From NCBI RefSeq assembly GCF_900109935.1, contig NZ_FOBV01000003.1, positions 124,001 through 188,000 of the forward strand: a stretch of DNA of 64,000 bases, read 5' to 3'. The translations under genes and the position numbers were made by a program. The notes below the pieces were generated by a model, which worked only from the letters and a program-made list of their open reading frames with translations, did not search any database and had not been told where the DNA came from. Below, piece by piece: positions 9,838 to 19,041 of the stretch. Origin of the DNA: Chryseobacterium taichungense. Its GTDB lineage: Bacteria; Bacteroidota; Bacteroidia; Flavobacteriales; Weeksellaceae. Positions within the stretch are counted from its first letter, which is position 1. Every line of letters starts with the position of its first letter.

Positions 9838-9999
9838 ATGGAACCAAAAAAGAAAAACAAACCAAACAATTTAGTCGTTATATTATTTTCTTTAATTGTA
9901 TTAATGGTTGTTATTTATTTTATTCTTGTGACCTTCTTCCCGGCTGTTTTTCAAAGCCTTAATACCGGAGACTTACAACCTGTCCCTCAAAACAGATAA
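9838..9999 (+). CDS. Small single-pass membrane protein (53 residues)
   Basis: An ATG at 9838 opens 53 codons ending TAA at 9999. The product has a lysine-rich N-terminus (MEPKKKNKPNN), one long hydrophobic helix (about 12-38) and a short polar tail ending VPQNR. The charge pattern suggests the N-terminus stays inside. It starts 42 bp after the channel gene, before the shared terminator, so it is probably cotranscribed and may be a channel accessory subunit (inference). No family recognised. Confidence 0.65.
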   Translation: MEPKKKNKPNNLVVILFSLIVLMVVIYFILVTFFPAVFQSLNTGDLQPVPQNR

Positions 10000-10023
10000 T
10001 ATAATTGAATTTTCAATTTAATC

Positions 10024-10053
10024 AAAAAAGGCGATCTCTTTCGAGATCGCCTT
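10024..10053. terminator. Bidirectional terminator
   Basis: AAGGCGATCTC (10028-10038), loop TTTC, GAGATCGCCTT (10043-10053): a perfect 11-bp stem between the channel operon and the convergent T9SS gene. Confidence 0.85.
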
Positions 10054-10074
10054 CAGTTTTGGTATTATACACAG

Positions 10075-12462
10075 TTATTTTTTAATTGCTTTAACTGTTT
10101 GTTTTGAACCATCTTTCATGGTAAGAATTAAGAAATACATACCTTGTTTCAATTCTCCTAAATTAAGTGAAGATCCAGGATTGTCAATTACTTTTAACAG
10201 TCTTCCTGAAACATCAGAAACTGAAACTGATTTTACATTTGCAGCATCAGCGATATTTATTACATCACTGAAAGGATTAGGATATACTTTAAGGCTTTTC
10301 TTTTCAGCTTTCACATCAGAAGTTCCTAGTGTACCATTTGTGATATTAACAGTAAAGGCACCTTCCTCCTCATCAGAACTACTGTAATGACCAACATTTA
10401 CATAGTAGGTATTTCCGGCAAGGGTAGGGATAGAAAGTGTTTCAGTACCACCTGATCCTGCAACATCAACAGTATTCTCACATGATAAAGCTGAGCAGGT
10501 TCCGCTGTATACACCAATCTGTGGATCAAAATCGCTTCCTGCCGGCATTGTAACCGTAATATTGAATGTATTACCATCTCCAACGAATGTAAACCAAGTA
10601 CCATCATTCATCCAATTGTCACAAACATCTATGATTCCTGCATTATTTGTAGCTCCCGCGGCATCATTTTGAACATAGGTGTATGGGAAAGTATTTGCTA
10701 TAAGAGCTCCCGCGCAATCATCGTTAGCTGGCGGTGGTGGGAATGTACCTACGCAGATGTCAAAACTTTGATTACTGCCAGCACCATTATAACTGTAAAC
10801 TCTCACAAGATAAGTCTCTCCTGGTGTGAGATCCGAAACAGTACCTGATAAGTCACCATATGAACAATAAACAGGTGACAATGCTCCGCATCCTCCGTTA
10901 AATACTTGGAAATAGACATAAGTATCATCCGGCTCTGTTCCTATTGACTGCACATTTGAAAGTGATATTTTATGTTTTGTTTCAGTTGCAACAAAACTAA
11001 ACCAAACATCGTCATCTGCTTCTCCATAGCAAGGATCTGGTGCTGTACCTGAGTCTGTAGCTTCAAAGGTATGACCTGCCGTTACAGTACCACAGTTAAG
11101 ATCCGGATTTACAGTTAAGGCAATTGCCGTTGCACATTCATCATTTGTTGGAGGCGGTGGAAGTGTACCCACACATATATCAAAACTTTGATTACTGCCA
11201 GTACCATAATAGCTATAAACCCTTACAAGATAAGTTTCTCCCGGTGTAAGGCCTGTCAAAGTACCAGATGACGGATCTGAACAATAAACGCTTGACAATG
11301 CTCCACACCCTCCACTAAATACCTGGAAGTAAGTATCTGTATCGTCTGGCTCACTTCCTACAGACTGTATGTTTAAAAGAGATATTTTGTGATTTGTACT
11401 AGTTGCCACAAAACTGAACCAAACATCATCATCAGGAGTTCCATAGCATGGATCCGGAGATGTTCCCGAGTCGGTAGCTCCAATAGTATAACCCGAAGTC
11501 ACTGTTCCACAGTTCAGATCTGGATTTACCGTTAAGGCAATTGCCGTTGCACATTCGTCATTGGCAGGTGCCGGCGGTGCAGTAGTAAACATTATTTCTG
11601 AACATCCTGAAGATTCACCTCCCGTACCTACTGCTACAACTTTTATATAAAGATTGGTATTAGATGGAAACGGAGTGGCCGGCGTAAAGCTGTTTGTGGT
11701 TACAGAAACCTGATTAGCGACATCAGTACCACCTGAAGTTGTGCCTATAGAAACCTTATAACTTACCGCTCCCGGAGAACCATTCCATGTAATGGTTGGA
11801 GATAAAGGAACAAAAGTACTGTTATTTGCAGGATAGGTAACTGAAGGACAAGCAGGAATAGGATTTGGTATCAAACCTTCAAAGGTAGTAACAGATTTAT
11901 AATCCTTAAGAACACCATTATTGGGAGGAGAAGCCGGATCCGGGTTCTCATCATCATTTCTATAAGTGATTGAAGAATTTGCAGCTCCTGGATAAACATA
12001 CATAACTTCATTGAAATTGTTATTGTCGTAACCTGCCGAATTTTCTTCTGCAGCAACTACCAGGTTATCCATATTGTTGTAAGGAAAAGGTGTTGCAAAG
12101 GTAATTTCAATTACACCATTCGCATTTGTTACTGTTCCGGAAAATACCTGTGTAAGTTGCGCTAAAGGAACCCAATCTGACACTGATGTAAATGAGGTTT
12201 TGGTAGTTTGCCCTAAATACACAGCCCATTCCGATGAATTAGCAATCGACATAGAAGGATCAAGATAGAATTTTAATCCTGTTATGTTTCCCGCTGCATT
12301 CGCATTGATTTCCTCTTTAGTGAAAATTTGCTGTACATACGAATAGCCGTAATAGGTACTTATCGGAGCTATTCCGACATTCGTGCTTCCTGCGCCCAAC
12401 GTTATCTGCGCATTAAGCATCATACTTAAAAACAATAAGCATGAGAGTAGAAATTTTGTCAT
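10075..12462 (-). CDS. T9SS-secreted multidomain surface protein
   Basis: A 795-residue exported protein. It has a signal peptide (about 1-18). An N-terminal domain (about 20-200) also begins the 875-residue paralogue (shared TYYGYSYVQQI / [11 protein letters not shown] and [10 protein letters not shown]). A fibronectin-III-like domain (about 205-290) follows. Next come two tandem pre-peptidase-C-terminal-like domains (about 300-435 and 440-575), starting NDECATAIALTVNPDLNCGTV, and a diverged third copy (about 580-710). The C-terminus is a type A T9SS sorting domain (KVYPNPFSDVINI ... QTVKAIKK). No catalytic motif is seen, so an adhesin or carbohydrate-binding role is inferred. Confidence 0.85.
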   Translation of the reverse strand: MTKFLLSCLLFLSMMLNAQITLGAGSTNVGIAPISTYYGYSYVQQIFTKEEINANAAGNITGLKFYLDPSMSIANSSEWAVYLGQTTKTSFTSVSDWVPLAQLTQVFSGTVTNANGVIEITFATPFPYNNMDNLVVAAEENSAGYDNNNFNEVMYVYPGAANSSITYRNDDENPDPASPPNNGVLKDYKSVTTFEGLIPNPIPACPSVTYPANNSTFVPLSPTITWNGSPGAVSYKVSIGTTSGGTDVANQVSVTTNSFTPATPFPSNTNLYIKVVAVGTGGESSGCSEIMFTTAPPAPANDECATAIALTVNPDLNCGTVTSGYTIGATDSGTSPDPCYGTPDDDVWFSFVATSTNHKISLLNIQSVGSEPDDTDTYFQVFSGGCGALSSVYCSDPSSGTLTGLTPGETYLVRVYSYYGTGSNQSFDICVGTLPPPPTNDECATAIALTVNPDLNCGTVTAGHTFEATDSGTAPDPCYGEADDDVWFSFVATETKHKISLSNVQSIGTEPDDTYVYFQVFNGGCGALSPVYCSYGDLSGTVSDLTPGETYLVRVYSYNGAGSNQSFDICVGTFPPPPANDDCAGALIANTFPYTYVQNDAAGATNNAGIIDVCDNWMNDGTWFTFVGDGNTFNITVTMPAGSDFDPQIGVYSGTCSALSCENTVDVAGSGGTETLSIPTLAGNTYYVNVGHYSSSDEEEGAFTVNITNGTLGTSDVKAEKKSLKVYPNPFSDVINIADAANVKSVSVSDVSGRLLKVIDNPGSSLNLGELKQGMYFLILTMKDGSKQTVKAIKK

Positions 12463-12777
12463 AAATTTATTTTTGCTGATTAATAGAACGAAATTAATAA
12501 TAATTTATTAATTCACCGATTATAGTATTACTTTTTTTAAAAAAATTCAAAAATAATTTACTATCACTACTAAACACTTCAACATATCGCCCAAAACATT
12601 GCTTATTTCACTATTTATCATCTGTTGGGGAAATAAATATTCTTCAAAGTTATTCTTGATTTTAAAACGAATTATTACCAAAACTATCACGCCAAAAAAA
12701 TTATCCAATCAAATCTATAAACGTAGATAAAAAAAGCGGCTGAGGCCAGCCGCTAATTCTTTCATTTAATTAAAAAA
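12463..12777. other. Intergenic region with terminator, no gene seen
   Basis: 315 bp upstream of the 795-residue T9SS gene. It is AT-rich and carries the terminator of the next upstream paralogue at its right end. Nothing else is recognisable. Confidence 0.6.
12735..12754 (-). terminator. Terminator of the 982-residue T9SS protein gene
   Basis: AGCGGCTG (12735-12742), loop AGGC, CAGCCGCT (12747-12754). The A-run to its left becomes a T-run on the minus strand. Confidence 0.8.
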
Positions 12778-15726
12778 CTACTTTTTAATAGCTTTAATTG
12801 TCTGTTTAGAACCGTCTTTCATTTCAAGAGTAACCAAATACATTCCTTGTTTCAGTTCTCCAAGTTGAAGCTGAGATCCAGGATTTGCAATAGTTTTCAA
12901 TAATCTACCTGAAAGATCTGAAACCAAAACATTCTTAACATTAGAAGCATCAGAAATATTCAATACATCATTAAATGGATTTGGATATACTTTGATGCTG
13001 TTTTTAGCATCTTTTACTTCGTTTGTTGCTAAAACAAGTGATGAGTCATATGCAGAGATCTGGAATTGACCGTTTGTACTTACTCCCCCTGCAGTTCCTG
13101 TATACCTCCATACACTAAAGTATAAAGTAGACCCAGGAGTTTGTCCTGTTAATGAAACCAATGAATAAACTCCTGAAGAGTTATCATCATTACAAGCAAT
13201 TGATGTTAATGATCCACATGTACCACTGTGTGCAGAAAGAACCGTATCTAACAGTCCAGATCCTGATACTCCTTTCGTTTCTACTGTAACATTTCCACTT
13301 GCAGGAACAATTACTGAGAACCAAACATTATCTCCTCTATTGCTTTGGCATGATGTTGTACCATCTGTTGTTGCTCCTACATTTGACGTTGTTAAAGCAT
13401 TATCAGCAAATACACCTCCTACAGTTAAAGGAATCGCTCCGGAACAGTTATCATTTGCTGGTGGAGTTACTAATGTCGTAAAGCTGATAGGCCCAACCCA
13501 TACACTTGTACTACTGCCACAATTTGATCTTACCCAAACATAGTAAGTAGTATTTTGTGTTAATGAAGATAAAGTTTCAGTTAGATTATTTGTCGAAGTA
13601 CCAGAACCTACCGGATCTGTATTTGAAGTAGAATAATAATATTCATATCCTGAACTTGGTACCGAAGCAGGAGCCGTCCATGAAACATCAGCAGAGCTCA
13701 AAGCAACATTTGCTACAGTTAAAGATGTTGGTGCAACACATGAAGGAGCAGCCGTAACATTAAATGTAAAGTCTACATAATTTCCGTATGGAGCTGGCCC
13801 ACAAGCTGTAATGGCACCCGATTCAGATAAAGCAATTCTTGCCCTGTAAGAACCTAAAGCCTGTCCCACAGGAACCGTAAGAGTTCCTGAAGTACTTGCC
13901 GCATAAGTTGTTGTAGCAAGCATGGTTTCTCCTGCATCATTAAAGTCTAAATCATTATTAAAATCTACCCAGATGTAGAAATAGCACGTAGAAGTATTAC
14001 TGTTAGCTAATGAGTAATTAAACGTTCCTCCCGGATAGCTTGAGAATGAAGTAGCAGTGTTATCCGTATAAGCCGCATAAGCACTGGCAGAATAATTCAG
14101 GTTTGTTAAAGCTCCTGTAGTAGAGATTGTTTTTAAATAATAAGAAGTAGAGCTTGATCCTGCTGTTGGTAAACAATAACCTGTTCTGAAGGTTCCGGAA
14201 TTCGACCAAGCACTCTTATCAGAAGCAGAACAAACAGAACGAACCCAAACATAGTAGGTTGTATTTGGTGTTAAGCCGGATAAATGAGTAGTTGTAGTGG
14301 TTGCAGTTCCTGAAGCAGTTGTTGCAGCTGTCGGATCTGTATTTGAAGTAGAATAATAATATTCATAGCCTGAACCGGGTACTGAAGCAGGAGCCGTCCA
14401 TGAAACATCAACAGAGTTAAGAGTAACGTTTGATGTAGTAATACCTGTTGGTGCAATACATGAAGGAGCAGCATTAACGTTAAATGTAAAGTCTACATAA
14501 TTTCCGTACGGAGCTGGCCCGCAAGCTGTAATGGCACCCGATTCAGATAAAGCAATTCTTGCCCTGTAAGAACCTAAAGCCTGTCCCACAGGAACCGTAA
14601 GAGTTCCTGAAGTACTTGCCGCATAAGTTGTTGTAGCAAGCATGGTTTCTCCTGCATCATTAAAGTCTAAATCATTATTAAAATCTACCCAGATGTAGAA
14701 ATAGCACGTAGAAGTATTACTGTTAGCTAATGAGTAATTAAACGTTCCTCCCGGATAGCTTGAGAATGAAGTAGCAGTGTTATCCGTATAAGCTGCATAA
14801 GCACTGGCAGAATAATTCAGGTTTGTTAAAGCTCCTGTAGTAGAGATTGTTTTTAAATAATAAGAAGTAGAGCTTGATCCTGCTGTTGGTAAACAATAAC
14901 CTGTTCTGAAGGTTCCGGAATTCGACCAAGCACTCTTATCAGAAGCAGAACAAACAGAACGAACCCAAACATAGTAGGTTGTATTTGGTGTTAAGCCGGA
15001 TAAATGAGTAGTTGTAGTGGTTGCAGTTCCTGAAGCAGTTGTTGCAGCTGTCGGATCTGTATTTGAAGTAGAATAATAATATTCATAGCCTGAACCGGGT
15101 ACTGAAGCAGGAGCCGTCCATGAAACATCAACAGAGTTAAGAGTAGCGTTTGATGTGGTAACACCTGTCGGCACAAAACAAGTAGGCGTAGCACCTTGTG
15201 AAATATTTACATTATCAAAGTAATAATAAACATCCGCATTAGCATCCGATGTCACATTAAACCTTACATAAAAGTCTCCTGCAACAGGATTAAATGTGAT
15301 TGTTTTAGTAGCACAAGTATTTGCAGATACGTGATTAGTAGGATCAATTGTATAAACCGTCGTCCAAGGTCCTGAAGTACTTGAAGCATATTCAACTTTT
15401 ATACTACCTATGTTTGCTGCTGGTGTAGCAGTAGTACTTGAAGAATAATTAGTTACTTTATAATCGAAAGACATAGATACTGTCCCTTGATTATTTCCCG
15501 TTAATACGGGTGAAGTAAATTGTCCTGTATTACCATAATATCTTTCCCCCCGAATTGTTCCTCCCGTAGAACCGCAAATCTGACTTGCCGTGGAATTTCG
15601 AGAAAAAACTGAACCACTGGTTGTCCAGCCGTTCAGCCCAGTGGCCGTCCAGTCTTGTGTATATGAAACTTGAGCCGAAATTAATGTACCTATAAGTGCT
15701 AGATACGCGAGTAAAAGTTTTTTCAT
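12778..15726 (-). CDS. T9SS-secreted protein with duplicated FN3-GEVED modules
   Basis: A 982-residue exported protein with a signal peptide (MKKLLLAYLALIGTLISAQ) and an N-terminal jelly-roll-like domain (about 20-180). Two nearly identical 240-residue modules (about 182-421 and 422-661) follow. Each consists of a fibronectin type III domain (VDVSWTAPASVPGSGYEYYY, TPNTTYYVWVRSVC) and a GEVED domain (FYIWVDFNNDLDFND). Then come a further FN3 copy, a pre-peptidase-like domain (NDNCSGAIPLTV) and a type A sorting domain ([13 protein letters not shown]). It is probably a cell-surface adhesin or a binding scaffold of a degradative system. No active site was recognised. Confidence 0.85.
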   Translation of the reverse strand: MKKLLLAYLALIGTLISAQVSYTQDWTATGLNGWTTSGSVFSRNSTASQICGSTGGTIRGERYYGNTGQFTSPVLTGNNQGTVSMSFDYKVTNYSSSTTATPAANIGSIKVEYASSTSGPWTTVYTIDPTNHVSANTCATKTITFNPVAGDFYVRFNVTSDANADVYYYFDNVNISQGATPTCFVPTGVTTSNATLNSVDVSWTAPASVPGSGYEYYYSTSNTDPTAATTASGTATTTTTHLSGLTPNTTYYVWVRSVCSASDKSAWSNSGTFRTGYCLPTAGSSSTSYYLKTISTTGALTNLNYSASAYAAYTDNTATSFSSYPGGTFNYSLANSNTSTCYFYIWVDFNNDLDFNDAGETMLATTTYAASTSGTLTVPVGQALGSYRARIALSESGAITACGPAPYGNYVDFTFNVNAAPSCIAPTGITTSNVTLNSVDVSWTAPASVPGSGYEYYYSTSNTDPTAATTASGTATTTTTHLSGLTPNTTYYVWVRSVCSASDKSAWSNSGTFRTGYCLPTAGSSSTSYYLKTISTTGALTNLNYSASAYAAYTDNTATSFSSYPGGTFNYSLANSNTSTCYFYIWVDFNNDLDFNDAGETMLATTTYAASTSGTLTVPVGQALGSYRARIALSESGAITACGPAPYGNYVDFTFNVTAAPSCVAPTSLTVANVALSSADVSWTAPASVPSSGYEYYYSTSNTDPVGSGTSTNNLTETLSSLTQNTTYYVWVRSNCGSSTSVWVGPISFTTLVTPPANDNCSGAIPLTVGGVFADNALTTSNVGATTDGTTSCQSNRGDNVWFSVIVPASGNVTVETKGVSGSGLLDTVLSAHSGTCGSLTSIACNDDNSSGVYSLVSLTGQTPGSTLYFSVWRYTGTAGGVSTNGQFQISAYDSSLVLATNEVKDAKNSIKVYPNPFNDVLNISDASNVKNVLVSDLSGRLLKTIANPGSQLQLGELKQGMYLVTLEMKDGSKQTIKAIKK
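13741..15180 (-). repeat. Tandem 720-bp near-identical repeat inside the T9SS gene
   Basis: Units 13741-14460 and 14461-15180 align with no gaps at a period of exactly 720 bp (240 codons). Between 13801 and 14400 and the matching 600 bp downstream I count only two mismatches. Differences cluster at the unit ends. A partial, more diverged third FN3 copy lies at about 13561-13740. Confidence 0.95.
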
Positions 15727-16038
15727 TCGTTTGTAAATTAAAATTAGGCGATAAAATTATATATAAATTAAATTATATGAAAATTTGTACTAATTTTATT
15801 ACAAAAATAATAATCAAAATATTAAATAATTGATTAATATTAAATAATTGTTTGATTTTATAATGAAATTCTCAAATTTATGAATTATTTTTAAAGCTCA
15901 TTTTCAATTATTTAACAACAATTAAATATTTATCTCTCCTAGGTACAGCCATCATTTAACATAAAAAAATATTTTACTTTCAGACAAAAAAATAGCGACT
16001 AAATTAGCCGCTATTCAATTTTAGTTATTTATTACAAT
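15727..16038. other. Intergenic region, no gene seen
   Basis: 312 bp of AT-rich sequence upstream of the 982-residue gene. Apart from the terminator near 15991-16015 nothing is recognised. Confidence 0.55.
15991..16015 (-). terminator. Terminator of the 875-residue T9SS protein gene
   Basis: AATAGCGACT (15991-16000) pairs with AGCCGCTATT (16006-16015) with one mismatch. The A-run at its left forms a T-run on the minus strand. Confidence 0.65.
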
Positions 16039-18666
16039 CTATTTTTTGATTGTTTTAAGGGTCTGCTTAGAGCCATCTTTCATTTCAAGAGTGACTAAAT
16101 ACATTCCTTGTTTCAGTTCTCCAAGTTGAAGCTGAGATCCCGGATTTGCAATAGTTTTTACCAATCTACCTGAAAGATCTGTTACCAAAACATTTCTAAC
16201 ATTAGAAGCATCTGAAATATTCAATACATCATTAAATGGATTTGGATATACCTTGATGTTGTTTTTGGCATCTTTTACTTCATTAGTTGCTAAAACAAGT
16301 GATGAGTCATATGCAGAAATCTGGAATGCTCCATCTGTTGCTGTAGAATACTTCCAAACACTTACAAATAATATTGTACCCGGAGTCTGCCCTGTTAATG
16401 CAATTTTAGAGAAATTGCCATTACCTGTATCATCATCACAAGCAACAGAAGTAGTAGTACCACAATCAGTAAACACTGACAAAACAGTATCTGTTAACGG
16501 AGAACCTGAAGCAGCATCTGTCTCAATTGTTAAGCTACCTGAAGCAGGAACAGTAACTTTGTACCAAACATTACCTCCTACGTTTGTAGGTGTAAATAAG
16601 CAGCTAGCAGTTAATGCAGGAGTATTTGTAGCCCCGACAATAGTACCAGAAACCGCATTTTGTGCAAATGTACCCCCTGCTGTCAAATCAATTGCATTTG
16701 AACAGTTGTCATTTGCCGGTGGAGGGAAAGGTATTGTATATGTCAATGGTCCTGCCCAAGTACTCTGGCTTGATATTGAACAATTTGATCTTACCCATAC
16801 ATAATATACAGTTCCAGAAGTTCCAGGAATATTTTGCACCGTGCCTGTCACTCCAGTATATTGAGGAGTATCACTTGCTGTAGGTGCTGTATTCGTTGTG
16901 CTGTAATAAACATCATACCCACCAGCAGGAGCCGAAACAGGGGCCGTCCAAGAGACATCAGCAGAAGTAGATGTAATGTTTGAAGCAGTTAATAATGATG
17001 GTTCTACACAACTTGGCATTAATTCATACACTACATCATCAATTAAAATACTATACCCTGTCGGGCCAATATGCTTAAATGCCATTGTAGTAACACCAGC
17101 AGGGGCAGTAATATTATTTATTGTGTAATTATCCACTACACTTGCACTGTTTGCCGTATAAATAGTACCAAAAGATACAAACGTTGATGCATCTGTAGGA
17201 TCAGTAAGATAACCAACATCTATTTTATCTCCAGCTGTATAATTGGCTCTCATTTTAAATTTCAAACGATAGGTACCCAATTGAAGCGTACTTACCGGCG
17301 GCATAGAAACTACTGCAGGGGCAGCCGCTGAACTAGTATAGATATACATATTGTTCGGACCACTGATCGCTGTACTTGACTGAGTATAAGCAGAACCGTT
17401 TGAACCTACTTTAATCCAGCAAGACGGCCAGTCGCCAGCAGTTACAGAGTCAAAGTTTTCAGAAAATGCACTAACAGAAAGACATACAGTAGTAAAATTT
17501 CTTTCTGTACAACTTGACGAAACAGCTGCTGGTGAATAAGAATTAATAGTATAATAATATTTCGTACCATTCAGCAATGCGGAGCTAAATGTATAAGAGG
17601 TAACATTCCCAAGGTCAACATTATTCAAAACATCTGTTCCTCCTGCTGTTGTTCCCACTGAGATTTTATAACCGGTAGCCCCTTGAGAAGCAGTCCACGT
17701 AATAGTAGGCGTTATAGAAACTCCTCCAGCTCCAGCCGCTGGAGCCGTAACAGCAGGGCAAGAAATATTAGCTGTAGTAAAAGTTCTCTCCGAACAACCT
17801 GCGGAAGAACCAGAACCATTATAAGAACTTATCGTATAATAATATTGAGTATTAAACTGCAGAGGAGTTGGTAGTGCATACGAAGTAACATTACCTAAAT
17901 CCTGATTATTAATAATATCGGTTCCTCCCGATGTTGTACCAACACTTAATCTATAGCCAGTTGCATTACCTACTGCATTCCATGTAAGAGTAGCCGATAT
18001 AGATACACTTGTTGCAGCCGCTGCTGGCGCTGTAACTGTAGGACATGCAGGCAGTAAACTAGGTGAAAGACCTACCAATGTCACAACAGACTGAGTTGCA
18101 GATCTTGTTCCAGATTGAGTAATAGCTGTCGGATCCGGATTCGTGTAATCGCTTCGATAGTACAAAGTTTTATTTGTTCCACTGGTATAAGTGTAAAAAA
18201 GCTCACCTCCATCGTCTCCGGCTTTATTTTCATCAACAGCAATGACAAGGTTACTTGTATTATCATAAGCAAAAGGTGATGCGAATGTTATCTCTACAAC
18301 TCCTGCATTATTCGTTGCTGTCCCACTGTAAACCTGTGTCATTGCACTCGTAGGAACCCAATCTGTTGTTGATGAGAAAGAAGATTTTGAAGTAAGTCCA
18401 ACATATACAACGATATTATTCGAATTACTGATACTGTCGGAAGATCCCAGATAGAATTTTAATCCCGTAATATTTCCAGGAGCAGCAGCATTGATTTCGC
18501 TCTTCAGCAAGATCTGCTGCGCATAGCTGTATCCATAATAAGTACTCCACGGAACCGTGGCAACGGATGTAGAAGTACCGCCTGTTGTTGTTCCAGAGCC
18601 CAAGGTTATCTGAGCTGACAATAATGTACCTAAAAGCGTAAGGTACGCAAGTAAAAATTTCTTCAT
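16039..18666 (-). CDS. T9SS-secreted protein with FN3 domains and sorting domain
   Basis: An 875-residue exported paralogue of the two neighbouring genes. It has a signal peptide (about 1-18) and an N-terminal domain (about 20-210) shared with the 795-residue protein. Two FN3-like repeats follow (about 212-395; [20 protein letters not shown]). Next are a cleaved-adhesin/jelly-roll-like domain (about 398-560; [18 protein letters not shown]), another FN3 and a pre-peptidase-like domain ([14 protein letters not shown]). It ends in a type A sorting domain nearly identical to that of the 982-residue protein. The cleaved-adhesin-like domain suggests surface binding (inference). Confidence 0.85.
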   Translation of the reverse strand: MKKFLLAYLTLLGTLLSAQITLGSGTTTGGTSTSVATVPWSTYYGYSYAQQILLKSEINAAAPGNITGLKFYLGSSDSISNSNNIVVYVGLTSKSSFSSTTDWVPTSAMTQVYSGTATNNAGVVEITFASPFAYDNTSNLVIAVDENKAGDDGGELFYTYTSGTNKTLYYRSDYTNPDPTAITQSGTRSATQSVVTLVGLSPSLLPACPTVTAPAAAATSVSISATLTWNAVGNATGYRLSVGTTSGGTDIINNQDLGNVTSYALPTPLQFNTQYYYTISSYNGSGSSAGCSERTFTTANISCPAVTAPAAGAGGVSITPTITWTASQGATGYKISVGTTAGGTDVLNNVDLGNVTSYTFSSALLNGTKYYYTINSYSPAAVSSSCTERNFTTVCLSVSAFSENFDSVTAGDWPSCWIKVGSNGSAYTQSSTAISGPNNMYIYTSSAAAPAVVSMPPVSTLQLGTYRLKFKMRANYTAGDKIDVGYLTDPTDASTFVSFGTIYTANSASVVDNYTINNITAPAGVTTMAFKHIGPTGYSILIDDVVYELMPSCVEPSLLTASNITSTSADVSWTAPVSAPAGGYDVYYSTTNTAPTASDTPQYTGVTGTVQNIPGTSGTVYYVWVRSNCSISSQSTWAGPLTYTIPFPPPANDNCSNAIDLTAGGTFAQNAVSGTIVGATNTPALTASCLFTPTNVGGNVWYKVTVPASGSLTIETDAASGSPLTDTVLSVFTDCGTTTSVACDDDTGNGNFSKIALTGQTPGTILFVSVWKYSTATDGAFQISAYDSSLVLATNEVKDAKNNIKVYPNPFNDVLNISDASNVRNVLVTDLSGRLVKTIANPGSQLQLGELKQGMYLVTLEMKDGSKQTLKTIKK

Positions 18667-19041
18667 GCTTAGTAAATTAAAATTAGATGATAAAAGTATT
18701 AATAAATTACAAAATATAAAAGATTATTTTATTTTTTTTAATAAAAAAACAATAAATCCATCAAATAAATGATTTATAACAAACATTTATCACAATAAAA
18801 AGAATTATTTTCAATGAATTAAATATTCACAAAATTGATTTTCAATAATTTACCAATCTATAACTTAAAGAATAATTAAATTTTTATAATATTTTAACAA
18901 ATACCACATAATTATAATTCGTGAAATTTTTAACGATTTGCCAGAATCCGTATTAATTAATGCCTCAGAATAACATAGCTTACAAACAAAAAAAGTGACA
19001 AAATAGCCACTTTTTATTTTATATTAATGTAAATAATTGAA
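18667..19041. other. AT-rich intergenic region with dnaE terminator
   Basis: 375 bp between two minus-strand genes. No ORF or RNA gene is apparent. The dnaE terminator is at its right end and the T9SS gene promoter must lie near its left end. Confidence 0.55.
18988..19016 (-). terminator. Terminator of dnaE
   Basis: AAAAAGTG (18990-18997) pairs with CACTTTTT (19008-19015). The run of A to the left gives a U-tract on the minus strand. Confidence 0.7.

Noticed and set aside
16253..16804. 183-residue plus-strand ORF
   Set aside because: Antisense to the 875-residue T9SS gene; arises from Ala/Thr-rich codons in the real frame.
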